Below are positions 43,376 through 51,785 of a stretch of 64,000 nucleotides of DNA, piece by piece. Positions within the stretch are counted from its first letter, which is position 1, and each line of letters starts with the position of its first letter. The position numbers were made by a program, and so were the translations under genes. Under the pieces are notes generated by a model. It had not been told where the DNA came from. It worked only from the letters and a program-made list of their open reading frames with translations, and did no database searches. Source of the stretch: UBA11891 sp003533785 (lineage in GTDB: Bacteria > Bacteroidota > Bacteroidia > Flavobacteriales > Flavobacteriaceae); NCBI GenBank assembly GCA_949511625.1, contig CATFEX010000011.1, forward strand, positions 31,646-95,645, in the 5' to 3' direction.

Positions 43376-43630
43376 ATGACGAAAACTGAACTAAAAGAAT
43401 CGGTCTTAAAAGCGTTGGATGAGATACGTCCCTTCCTAGCTTCTGATGGTGGTGATATTTCGCTAGTGGGAATCGAAGAAAATCGGCGGGTCAAAGTACA
43501 ACTTCACGGGGCCTGTGTTTCTTGTTCCGTCAATCAAATGACCATGAAAACAGGCGTTGAAATGACCATTAAAAAATACGCTCCTCAAATTCAAGAGGTT
43601 ATTAGTATAGAGGCATCGGAAATTGACTGA
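43376..43630 (+). CDS. NifU-like C-terminal domain Fe-S scaffold
   Basis: This 84-residue protein is a stand-alone NifU C-terminal (Nfu) domain. It shows LDEIRPFLASDGGDISLVGI and the cluster-binding motif HGACVSCSVNQMTMK, with the two Cys as CxxC. Nfu proteins receive and pass on 4Fe-4S clusters. It lies 4 bases after mrp and overlaps the ferredoxin start by 8 bases, which fits a shared role in maturing iron-sulfur proteins. Confidence 0.94.
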   Translation: MTKTELKESVLKALDEIRPFLASDGGDISLVGIEENRRVKVQLHGACVSCSVNQMTMKTGVEMTIKKYAPQIQEVISIEASEID

Positions 43631-43952
43631 CTCCCTAGACATCCAAATTACCGTAATTGATCGGGAAGGCAATACCCACCAGTTTCAGGCTCCCACTGAT
43701 ATGGCATTAAACCTGATGGAAGTTTGTAAATCCTATGAACTCCCAGTTGAGGGAACCTGTGGAGGAATGGCACTTTGCGCTTCCTGCCAGTGTTATGTAT
43801 TATCCAAACATACCCTTTCCGATATGTCTGCTGACGAGACCGCAATGTTGGCCGAAGCCCTACACGTAAAAAGAAACAGCCGGCTGGCGTGTCAAATTCC
43901 CATTACGCAAGACTTGGAGGGTTTAAAAGTTCAATTAGCTCCTGAAGAATAA
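43623..43952 (+). CDS. 2Fe-2S ferredoxin (adrenodoxin type)
   Basis: The 109 residues carry the plant/adrenodoxin-like 2Fe-2S motif: VEGTCGGMALCASCQCYVLS provides Cys-x5-Cys-x2-Cys, and RLACQIP the fourth Cys. The acidic patch and DREGNTHQFQAPTDM start are typical of Isc-type ferredoxins. It likely gives electrons for iron-sulfur assembly or to an oxidoreductase. The start is a TTG inside the NifU stop region; no ATG lies at a suitable place, so translation is probably coupled to the upstream gene. Confidence 0.91.
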   Translation: MTDSLDIQITVIDREGNTHQFQAPTDMALNLMEVCKSYELPVEGTCGGMALCASCQCYVLSKHTLSDMSADETAMLAEALHVKRNSRLACQIPITQDLEGLKVQLAPEE

Positions 43953-44074
43953 ATTTATGCTGAATCCACACACTTCTTTAACATTGTATTATGAAATAAG
44001 AACATCAATTTCAGAATAATTATGAATTTGTGTATTTCTGTCTTTGGGGGTTTTATTAATTTTAATGTGGAAGT

Positions 44075-44725
44075 ATGAAAGCAGCACTTTTTGATTTGGA
44101 TGGTGTCATTGTAGACACGGCCAAATACCACTATGAAGCTTGGGCATCTATTGCCCAAACCCTCGGATATACCCTTTCAGCAGAAAAAAACGAAGCACTA
44201 AAAGGAGTGAGTCGCGATCAATCTCTTATGCGTATTCTAGACTGGTCTGGAGCTACAGTAAATGAAGAAACCTTTCAAAGTTTATTAAAAAAAAAGAATC
44301 GACATTATTTGTCATTAGTAGCCTCTTTGGGGCCCAAAGACGCACTTCCTGGTGTCCTTTCTTTTTTGGAGACGCTTCAGTACAAAACAATCTCCATCGG
44401 GTTGGGATCAGCAAGTAAAAATGCAAGACTAATATTGGAACGATTGAAAATCATGTCATTTTTTGATGCCATCGTAGATGGAAACGATGTGAAGCAAGGC
44501 AAACCGCATCCAGAAGTTTTTCTAAAGGGTGCAAAAGCCTTGGGGGTTTCTCCGCATAATTGCGTTGTTTTCGAAGATTCTCAGGCAGGTATCGACGCTG
44601 CGGTATCGGCAAAAATGACTGCTATTGCGATTGGAAGTCCTGAGGTGTTGTCCAATGCCACTAAGTATATCCCAAGTTTTACCTCTCATCCTTACGCCAA
44701 ACTAGCAGAATATTTTCAAGAATAA
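44075..44725 (+). CDS. pgmB: Beta-phosphoglucomutase
   Basis: PgmB interconverts beta-glucose-1-phosphate and glucose-6-phosphate. The 216-residue HAD protein shows the nucleophile motif ALFDLDGVIVDTAKYHYEAW, the cap-domain GVSRDQSL, motif II IGLGSASKNAR, and VFEDSQAGIDAA. The GVSR cap residue and the next gene (GH65 phosphorylase) separate it from other HAD phosphatases. GH65 enzymes release beta-glucose-1-phosphate, the direct substrate, and the genes are only 9 bases apart. Confidence 0.94.
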   Translation: MKAALFDLDGVIVDTAKYHYEAWASIAQTLGYTLSAEKNEALKGVSRDQSLMRILDWSGATVNEETFQSLLKKKNRHYLSLVASLGPKDALPGVLSFLETLQYKTISIGLGSASKNARLILERLKIMSFFDAIVDGNDVKQGKPHPEVFLKGAKALGVSPHNCVVFEDSQAGIDAAVSAKMTAIAIGSPEVLSNATKYIPSFTSHPYAKLAEYFQE

Positions 44726-44734
44726 ATCAGACAC

Positions 44735-47023
44735 ATGCAAGAACAATATTTGAAAATAGATCCTTGGAAGATTATAGAACAGGAATGGAACCCCGAAAAG
44801 GTTATTGCCTCTGAAAGCATTTTCAGTTTGGGGAATGGAACGATGGGGATGCGCGGCAATTTTGAAGAAAATTATTCTGGAAACACCTTTAAAGGTTCCT
44901 ATATAGGAGGAATCTACTACCCAGACAAAACAAAGGTAGGCTGGTGGAAAAATGGCTACCCAGAATTTTTTGCTAAGGTCCTCAATGCTCCCAGTTGGAT
45001 TGGGATTGATGTTCGTGTCGATGGGGAGAGTATTGACCTAGCTACAGCTACAGTCCACAATTTCCAACGCATTCTTGACATGCAGAAGGGGTGCTACAAT
45101 CGCAATTTTGAAATCACTACCCCAGCGGGAGTTCGTCTGCAGGTTAGCACCACTCGATTTCTTTCTCTTAAGCGAACCGAGGTAGGAGCTATCAAATATG
45201 CGGTCACTCCCATCAATCAAAATATTGATCTTGAGTTATGCTCCTATCTCGATGGGATTATTGTCAACCAAGACAGTAACTGGGACAACCCATTTTGGAA
45301 GCCCCTTAAACAGCAAAACAGTCCGTCTTTTTCTGCCTTGTTAAACAGAACCAATAAGAGCGCATTTGGAGTTTGTACTTTCATGACAAACACCTTTGAG
45401 GTAGCGGGGGGATCTCCATTAGAACCCTCAACAACAACAGCTTCGGATGAACGAATAGGTACTCATTTTTCACAATCATTAGCTGCCGGTTCTACTGCTA
45501 CACTCATTAAATTAGGAGGGTATTTGACAACCTTGAATCATGACGAAAACGCATTGATTGACACTGCTCAGGCGCTTGCTACTCAGAGCATGAAAAGGGG
45601 CTTTGATACCTTGTTGGAAGAACATCAAAAAGCATGGGCTGAAATCTGGAATTCGGCCGACATTCAAATCGAAGGAGATGTTGCCGCCCAACAAGGCATA
45701 AGATTTAATATTTTTCAGCTAAACCAAACCTACAGCGGTTCAGATGCACGACTCAATATTGGTCCTAAAGGCTTTACCGGAGAAAAGTACGGGGGAAGTA
45801 CCTATTGGGACACCGAAGCCTATTGCCTTCCTTTTTACATGGCCACAAAGCCCCCCGAGGTGGCTCGAAACCTATTGAAATACCGCTATCAGCATTTGGA
45901 TAAAGCCATTGAAAATGCAGAAAAATTGGGTTTTTCCAACGGAGCTGCTCTCTTTCCGATGGTGACAATGAATGGAGAAGAATGTCATAACGAATGGGAA
46001 ATCACTTTTCAAGAAATCCATCGCAACGGTGCGATAGCCTTTGCTATATTTAATTATACCCGATATACCGGAGACCACAGCTTTCTATTGGAAATGGGCT
46101 TGGAGGTCTTGATTGCCATTGCCCGTTTTTGGGCTCAACGGTTGAGCTGGTCAACCCAAAAGGAAAAGTATGTTATGCTTGGAGTGACAGGACCCAACGA
46201 ATACGAAAATAACATTGATAACAATTGGTACACTAACTATATAGCCCAGTGGTGCTTACTCTATACCCAAGAACAGCTAGAATGGGTAGCTAGAACTCAC
46301 CCAGAAGTTCATGCTGAATGTATAACTAAAATGGGTGTAGGTGAGGAGGAATGTCAACAGTGGGGAGCAATTGCAGGCGCCATATATTTTCCAATATCAG
46401 AAGAGCACGGAATATTCCTACAGCAAGACAACTTTTTGGAGAAAGAATTAATTCCTGCAAATCAATTAAACCCAAAGGAGAGACCGTTGAATCAACATTG
46501 GTCTTGGGATCGAATTTTGCGCTCTCCCTATATCAAACAGGCCGACGTTATGCAAGGCTTTTATATGTTCGCATCCCATTTCACCGAGGAAGAATTAGAA
46601 AGACACTATGATTTTTATGAACCGTTTACTGTTCACGAATCTTCGCTATCCTACTGTATTCATGCTGTTATTGCAGCGCGCTTGAATCGTATGGACGAAG
46701 CCTACGATTTTTATTTACGATCCGCTCGTCTGGATTTGGACGATTACAATAAAGAAGTTGAGGAGGGCTTACACATAACTTCTATGGCAGGGACATGGAT
46801 AAGTATGGTAGAAGGTTTTGGAGGTTTGACGTTTGAAAATAATAGCTTGTCTTTACGTCCCAAACTTCCTGATTGTTGGGAATCGTTTACCTTTAAAATA
46901 CAATTTAGAGGAGCAGTATTACAAGTCCATCAATCCAAAGAACAAACCAAGTTTCATTGGGGAGGCGACCAACCGCTCTCAATTTTACTCCATGATAAAC
47001 CACTAACAGTAAGCCCGTCATGA
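44735..47023 (+). CDS. GH65 family phosphorylase (maltose or related disaccharide)
   Basis: The 762 residues follow the GH65 layout: an N-terminal beta-sandwich (about 1-270, with SIFSLGNGTMGMRGNF), an (alpha/alpha)6 barrel (about 320-690) and a C-terminal sheet. Marks are GGSTYWDTEAYCLPFYM and the catalytic segment GVTGPNEYENNIDNNWYTN with the acid Glu. The phosphate-binding HESSLSYCIHAV is also present. These enzymes split an alpha-glucoside with phosphate to glucose and beta-glucose-1-phosphate. Maltose phosphorylase is the best guess because a GH13 glucosidase follows. Trehalose, kojibiose or nigerose activity is possible. It is cytosolic, with no signal peptide. Confidence 0.9.
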   Translation: MQEQYLKIDPWKIIEQEWNPEKVIASESIFSLGNGTMGMRGNFEENYSGNTFKGSYIGGIYYPDKTKVGWWKNGYPEFFAKVLNAPSWIGIDVRVDGESIDLATATVHNFQRILDMQKGCYNRNFEITTPAGVRLQVSTTRFLSLKRTEVGAIKYAVTPINQNIDLELCSYLDGIIVNQDSNWDNPFWKPLKQQNSPSFSALLNRTNKSAFGVCTFMTNTFEVAGGSPLEPSTTTASDERIGTHFSQSLAAGSTATLIKLGGYLTTLNHDENALIDTAQALATQSMKRGFDTLLEEHQKAWAEIWNSADIQIEGDVAAQQGIRFNIFQLNQTYSGSDARLNIGPKGFTGEKYGGSTYWDTEAYCLPFYMATKPPEVARNLLKYRYQHLDKAIENAEKLGFSNGAALFPMVTMNGEECHNEWEITFQEIHRNGAIAFAIFNYTRYTGDHSFLLEMGLEVLIAIARFWAQRLSWSTQKEKYVMLGVTGPNEYENNIDNNWYTNYIAQWCLLYTQEQLEWVARTHPEVHAECITKMGVGEEECQQWGAIAGAIYFPISEEHGIFLQQDNFLEKELIPANQLNPKERPLNQHWSWDRILRSPYIKQADVMQGFYMFASHFTEEELERHYDFYEPFTVHESSLSYCIHAVIAARLNRMDEAYDFYLRSARLDLDDYNKEVEEGLHITSMAGTWISMVEGFGGLTFENNSLSLRPKLPDCWESFTFKIQFRGAVLQVHQSKEQTKFHWGGDQPLSILLHDKPLTVSPS

Positions 47024-48450
47024 TTAATAAAATACTACTTCTATTGAGTCTAGTAAGTTTTTCAGCTTGTGAGATTTCAACACAACAGGCAAGGAAACCC
47101 ATAGTTTTTCAGCCCATTTCTCAAACCGATATTGCCCAAGCAGTTCTCTATGAGGCAAATATTCGTCAATATTCAAGTGAGGGAACCTTCAATGCGTTTG
47201 CCAAAGACTTGCCGTTACTCAAATCAATGGGAGTAAAAATTCTTTGGCTGATGCCAATCAATCCCATTTCTAAAATAAAGAGCAAAGGTCCGCTTGGGAG
47301 TTATTATGCGGTATCTAGTTATAATAAAGTGAACCCTGAATTTGGAACCTTAGATGATTTTAAAGCACTGGTTCGAAAAGCACATGAACTCGGAATTTTC
47401 GTCATTCTCGATTGGGTACCGGGACACACCGGATGGGATCATGAATGGATTAGCACGCATCCAGAATTTTATTTGAAAAACGAAGTCGGTGAAATTATCG
47501 ATCCCATTGACCCTTCCACAGGAGAACCCTTTGGATGGACTGATGTTGCTGATTTGGATTATGACAATAAAGAGATGCAAGAGCAAATGCGACAAGCAAT
47601 GCTCTATTGGGTCCGTGAGTGCAACGTTGACGGATACCGAATCGATCAGGCCTATGCTGTTCCTCAGGAATTCTACGATATTACTTTTGCTGCTCTTAAG
47701 GAAATCAAACCTCTTTTTTTATTGGCCGAAACGGATGTCAATCACATCGGCGGTATTGAATTGGTCAGTAAATTTGATGCGTCCTACGACTGGCCTGGAC
47801 ATTCTCTGAGCAAAGAAATTGCACAAGGAAAAAAATCAATGCAGGCTTGGGTAGAACACATTCAAGGGATTCAACAAGTCTATGGGAATGACAATATCGT
47901 GGTCAACTTTGTTAGCAATCACGACGAAAACTCTTGGAATGGTACCCTCCGAGAAAGCTATGGAGAGGCAGCCCACGCAATAATCGCACTTCAGTATATG
48001 AGCCCTGGAATGCCACTCATATATTCCGGTCAGGAATACGATCTCGACAAACGATTACTGTTTTTTGAAAAAGACAGCTTTCCCAAAGTTGCTGGTAAAA
48101 CAATGCAATTATTAAAGGGTTTGGGCGAACTTAAAAACAATCTTGCTGTTCTCTCTGCGGGGAATGTTCAAGGGGAGGTTCGATTCATTCCAACCCAGCG
48201 AACAGCCTATCAGAAATCTTCAGAGAATGATGTCTTGGTAATGGAACGAACAAAAAATAAGGATACACTTCTCTTCATCGTTAACCTCAAAGACACCCAC
48301 GCGCAGTACACCATGCCCTATGACGCCTCCTTCCATCGCTACCCAGATAACAAAGTTAAAAACCTTGCAACTCCCTATCAATATGACATGAAACCTTGGG
48401 AGTATTGGATATTGTCCAATAAGAAACTGCCTGTTTCATCACAACCATAA
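47020..48450 (+). CDS. GH13 alpha-amylase family lipoprotein
   Basis: The 476 residues begin with a lipoprotein signal (INKILLLLSLVSFSACEIST, Cys after SFSA). The TIM barrel shows LWLMPINPISK, VILDWVPGHTGWDHEW, DGYRIDQAYAV (nucleophile Asp), LLAETDV (acid Glu) and FVSNHDENSW. The C-terminal domain is short. This is a small glucosidase or amylase on the periplasmic side or outer membrane that would trim maltodextrins before GH65 uses the disaccharide. Its ATG overlaps the GH65 stop (ATGA). No SusC/SusD pair or sugar transporter is adjacent. Confidence 0.92.
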   Translation: MINKILLLLSLVSFSACEISTQQARKPIVFQPISQTDIAQAVLYEANIRQYSSEGTFNAFAKDLPLLKSMGVKILWLMPINPISKIKSKGPLGSYYAVSSYNKVNPEFGTLDDFKALVRKAHELGIFVILDWVPGHTGWDHEWISTHPEFYLKNEVGEIIDPIDPSTGEPFGWTDVADLDYDNKEMQEQMRQAMLYWVRECNVDGYRIDQAYAVPQEFYDITFAALKEIKPLFLLAETDVNHIGGIELVSKFDASYDWPGHSLSKEIAQGKKSMQAWVEHIQGIQQVYGNDNIVVNFVSNHDENSWNGTLRESYGEAAHAIIALQYMSPGMPLIYSGQEYDLDKRLLFFEKDSFPKVAGKTMQLLKGLGELKNNLAVLSAGNVQGEVRFIPTQRTAYQKSSENDVLVMERTKNKDTLLFIVNLKDTHAQYTMPYDASFHRYPDNKVKNLATPYQYDMKPWEYWILSNKKLPVSSQP

Positions 48451-48463
48451 AACCCTAAGAGTT

Positions 48464-49234
48464 ATGAGACAATCTACCCTGATTGGTATCGTACTATTTT
48501 TGACTATGAGCCATTGTAGCGATAGCTACACTCCGCTAATCATAGGGCACCGAGGTGCTAGAGGGCATGTCGCTGAAAATACCTTGCCTTCAATTCAAAA
48601 AGCCTTAAATCTTGGAGTGGACGGAATCGAAATAGATATTTTTCGTTGTTTTACGGGTGAACTGGTCGTATTCCATGACCAGACGCTAGATACCTTGACC
48701 AATAGTAAGGGATTGATTGAAAGTTTTTCTTTAGACAGTCTTAGAAAAGTAAGTGTTTTGGGAGGATATCAGATTCCTACCCTAGAAGAAGTCCTCCAGC
48801 TGGTCAACGGAGAAGTAATGCTCAATATCGAGCTCAAAGGAAACCAAACGGCCTTGCTTACTCACGAATTGATCACCCACTATTTCGACCGAGAAGGAAG
48901 TCAGTGGAAGCCGGACCGTATTTTTATTTCCAGTTTCGATTGGGACGAACTTAAACTCTTTTATGAGGTCAATAAAGAAGTTCCAATAGCCATACTTACA
49001 GAAGACGACCCTTTAGATGCCATTCCTATTGGCCTGCAACTTAGTGCTTTTGCTATCAATCCCGATTTTGAAACGCTAACGCCCGAGGTAGTTAAGAAAA
49101 TTCACCAATCAGGGTTTGAAATCTATCCCTGGACGGTCAATACCTCTGAAGATATTGAGCGCATGAAAACGCTCCGAGTCGAAGGGATCATTACCGACTT
49201 CCCGGAGCGTATCAATCAAACATTAAAACCTTAG
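48464..49234 (+). CDS. Glycerophosphodiester phosphodiesterase lipoprotein
   Basis: GDPD enzymes release glycerol-3-phosphate from deacylated phospholipids. The 256 residues start with a lipobox signal (IGIVLFLTMSHCSDS) and show IGHRGARGHVAENTLPSIQK with the first catalytic His, GIEIDIFRC, LVVFHDQTLDTLTNSKG with the second His, and LNIELKGN. A C-terminal strand carries the motif YPWTVNTSEDIERM. It follows the GH13 gene by 13 bases and likely belongs to that operon, although its link to glucan use is not evident. The convergent stops overlap by 4 bases. Confidence 0.92.
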   Translation: MRQSTLIGIVLFLTMSHCSDSYTPLIIGHRGARGHVAENTLPSIQKALNLGVDGIEIDIFRCFTGELVVFHDQTLDTLTNSKGLIESFSLDSLRKVSVLGGYQIPTLEEVLQLVNGEVMLNIELKGNQTALLTHELITHYFDREGSQWKPDRIFISSFDWDELKLFYEVNKEVPIAILTEDDPLDAIPIGLQLSAFAINPDFETLTPEVVKKIHQSGFEIYPWTVNTSEDIERMKTLRVEGIITDFPERINQTLKP

Positions 49235-49659
49235 TTTTCTGTAGGGGTTGAATTTTGCATCAATTGAGTACTCCATGCAATAACTACACCAGCCAAGCCG
49301 TAGAAAACAATACTCCAGAGGGCATCCAGTAGGTGTGCATTTAAGGAATGCATTTCCATAGTGCCATAGGTTACGATTCCCACGCCGAGTCCCATAAAGA
49401 CCCCTAACCAAGCACCGAACTTAAAGCCTGAAAATACACTATTGTCATTCGTTGTCCACCGGAGAAAGAGGTGTGTCATAACAAAGGCTTCTACCAAACA
49501 GCCTAGGGCTATAGCAGCCATATCCATTCGCATTGGGACTGGAGTTAGGGCATCGTTCGTAAAGAATTCTCCCGCGATCATGTCGTAAAAAATCCAACCC
49601 AGGAAAAACAGGGTAAGACCACCCATAAAGGTGGCTAATAAAGTTTGTTTTGTGATCAT
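49231..49659 (-). CDS. Four-helix membrane protein of unknown function
   Basis: The 142 residues have four predicted membrane helices: LATFMGGLTLFFLGWIFYDM, AAIALGCLVEAFVMTHLFL, FGAWLGVFMGLGVGIVTYG and LLDALWSIVFYGLAGVVIAW. The first helix with GWIFYDM and the pattern of small residues recall DUF1761-type proteins, but this is only a resemblance. It stands alone on the minus strand. The stop overlaps that of the GDPD gene by 4 bases. Function unknown. Confidence 0.72.
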   Translation of the reverse strand: MITKQTLLATFMGGLTLFFLGWIFYDMIAGEFFTNDALTPVPMRMDMAAIALGCLVEAFVMTHLFLRWTTNDNSVFSGFKFGAWLGVFMGLGVGIVTYGTMEMHSLNAHLLDALWSIVFYGLAGVVIAWSTQLMQNSTPTEN

Positions 49660-49751
49660 AAGAAATAAGATTTAGAGTATTGTTAAATTACAAAAAATAA
49701 AACAATAAGGGCCAAATAAGAACAGGGGGGCTAAATCAATTTGCAAAACGA

Positions 49752-49759
49752 TATCTTTG
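49752..49759 (+). promoter_or_regulatory. TAnnTTTG -7 box of mvaD (near-leaderless class)
   Basis: TATCTTTG ends four bases before the ATG at 49764. It would drive the mvaD / mevalonate kinase / ubiA / rluB-like operon from a leaderless or almost leaderless mRNA. Confidence 0.45.
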
Positions 49760-49763
49760 TAAA

Positions 49764-50840
49764 ATGAATTCTTCGTTTGAGTGTTCTCCAATGGAAAACC
49801 TTCCCCAGGGAAAGCAATGCTGGCAAGCCCCTAGCAACATCGCTTTGGTCAAATATTGGGGAAAGTATGGTCTTCAGTTGCCCAAGAACCCCTCTTTGAG
49901 CTTTACACTTCAAACGAGTGTAACCACTACAGAAATATCCTACAAACCGGCCGATAAAAAGACCCCTGGCGTTTCCTTTCAATTCCTATTTGAAGGGGAG
50001 ACTCGTACTGATTTTCATCCCAAACTCAAGGTTTTTTTTGAACGAATCCTTCCCTACCAGCCTTTTTTGCAGCGGCTTGATCTGACGATTTCCAGCTCCA
50101 ATTCCTTTCCCCACAGTAGTGGAATAGCAAGCTCTGCTTCGGCCTATGCGGCGCTAGCTGCTGCCCTAGTAAGTATCGAGCAAAGTTGTTTTCCCGATAG
50201 CGATCCTATCTATTGGGAGCAAAAACGCTCTTTCTTAGCCCGTTTGGGATCGGGCAGTGCCGCACGGAGTCTTCAAGGGCCAATGATGCTCTGGGGAGAA
50301 CACCCGGCCTTTACTGGAAGTTCCAACGAATTTGCCATCCCTTTTGGCCACAAATTACCAGCTGTTTTTTTGGATTACCAAGATTGTATTCTATTGGTCG
50401 ATAAAGGACAAAAAAAAGTAAGTAGCACTCTTGGGCACGGCCTGATGAAAGGACATCCTTTTGCCGAAGCACGCTTCGACCAAGCGCGCACCAACACGCT
50501 AGCTCTAGCTACTGCAATGGAAGCTGAAGATTTGGAGGCTTTTATTCAAATTGTTGAGTCTGAAGCACTCACTCTTCACGCCATGATGCAAAGCTCCCAT
50601 CCCTATTACATACTGATGCGGCCCAACACCTTGCACATTATCGAAGTCATCTGGGCGTTTCGAGCCGAAACCAAAATCCCCTTGTGTTTCACTCTCGATG
50701 CAGGAGCGAATGTTCATCTGCTCTATCCCAAGCAGCATCAAACAGCGGTGGATGTTTTTATTTCAGAGCAACTTCTAGAGTACTGTCAAGACAGAGAGTG
50801 CTTGAAGGACAGCGTTGGCTGGGGGGCAAAAAAACTGTAA
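49764..50840 (+). CDS. mvaD: Diphosphomevalonate decarboxylase
   Basis: This GHMP-family enzyme turns mevalonate diphosphate into isopentenyl diphosphate. The 358 residues show WQAPSNIALVKYWGKYGLQL, the ATP loop SSNSFPHSSGIASSASAYAA, LARLGSGSAARSLQGPMMLW, and LCFTLDAGANVHLLY near the end, where the catalytic Asp is located. Flavobacteriia make isoprenoids by the mevalonate route, unlike most Gram-negative bacteria. It is the first of four tightly linked genes, with mevalonate kinase 12 bases later. A later ATG at codon 10 is possible. Confidence 0.94.
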   Translation: MNSSFECSPMENLPQGKQCWQAPSNIALVKYWGKYGLQLPKNPSLSFTLQTSVTTTEISYKPADKKTPGVSFQFLFEGETRTDFHPKLKVFFERILPYQPFLQRLDLTISSSNSFPHSSGIASSASAYAALAAALVSIEQSCFPDSDPIYWEQKRSFLARLGSGSAARSLQGPMMLWGEHPAFTGSSNEFAIPFGHKLPAVFLDYQDCILLVDKGQKKVSSTLGHGLMKGHPFAEARFDQARTNTLALATAMEAEDLEAFIQIVESEALTLHAMMQSSHPYYILMRPNTLHIIEVIWAFRAETKIPLCFTLDAGANVHLLYPKQHQTAVDVFISEQLLEYCQDRECLKDSVGWGAKKL

Positions 50841-50852
50841 CTTGCAATTGCT

Positions 50853-51782
50853 ATGAAAGGTCCGTTATTTTATGCTAAAATTTTACTCTTTGGAGAGTAC
50901 GGAATTATAAAAAACTCCAAAGGCCTTTCTATTCCCTACAACCATTATAAAGGCGGCTTGCAAATACCCGATTCGCTCACTACTGCTCAATTGGAATCGC
51001 ACCAGCAATTACTCGCTTTTGCCGACTATTTAAAGCAGATGCATAGCGATTTGGTGCAATTTGACTGGGATCGATTTGAAGCCGACCTCAATCAAAAAAT
51101 GATTTTTGAAAGCAGCATTCCCCAAGGCTATGGCGTGGGAAGCAGTGGGGCTCTTGTCGCTTCCATCTATGAGCAATATGCGATCAATCGAATTACTGTT
51201 TTAGAAAATTTAACCCCTGAAAAACTTCAGCACCTCAAAGTCATTTTTGCTGCGATGGAATCCTTTTTCCACGGCAAATCGTCGGGTCTAGACCCTTTAA
51301 ATAGTTATTTGAGCATTCCCATACTCATTTCTTCTTCCCAACAAATCCAAACCACAGGCCTGCCTTCACAGAACCCAGAAGGCAAAGGCGCCGTATTTTT
51401 ATTGGACAGTGGACAAACAGGAGAGACTGCTCCCATGGTTGAAATTTTTATGGAAAACATGAAGCAGGAACGCTTTAGTCGAATGATGAAAGAGCAATTT
51501 ATCAAATACACAGATAACTGTGTGGATGCTTTTCTTAAAGGAAACTTTAAAAGTCTATACCGTGAAGTAAAACAATTATCTGCATTGGTCCTTCAGAACT
51601 TTAGTCCAATGATTCCCCAGCAATTTGTGAGTCTGTGGCAGCAGGGAATTGATACCAATAGCTATTATCTCAAGCTCTGTGGTTCGGGTGGAGGAGGATA
51701 TATTCTCGGGTTCACTGAGGACTTTGAGAAAGCAAAAGCGGAATTAAAGGACTACACACTGCAAGTCGTCTATAATTTTTAA
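50853..51782 (+). CDS. Mevalonate kinase-like GHMP kinase
   Basis: The 309 residues are a GHMP kinase: substrate motif FYAKILLFGEYGIIKNSKGL, ATP loop IPQGYGVGSSGALVASIYEQ, FFHGKSSGLDPLNSYLSIPI and the C-terminal LKLCGSGGGGYILGF. The neighbours mvaD and a UbiA prenyltransferase make mevalonate kinase most likely. Phosphomevalonate kinase is less likely but cannot be excluded by eye. It is 12 bases after mvaD and 3 bases before the ubiA-type gene. Confidence 0.86.
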   Translation: MKGPLFYAKILLFGEYGIIKNSKGLSIPYNHYKGGLQIPDSLTTAQLESHQQLLAFADYLKQMHSDLVQFDWDRFEADLNQKMIFESSIPQGYGVGSSGALVASIYEQYAINRITVLENLTPEKLQHLKVIFAAMESFFHGKSSGLDPLNSYLSIPILISSSQQIQTTGLPSQNPEGKGAVFLLDSGQTGETAPMVEIFMENMKQERFSRMMKEQFIKYTDNCVDAFLKGNFKSLYREVKQLSALVLQNFSPMIPQQFVSLWQQGIDTNSYYLKLCGSGGGGYILGFTEDFEKAKAELKDYTLQVVYNF

Positions 51783-51785
51783 GTC

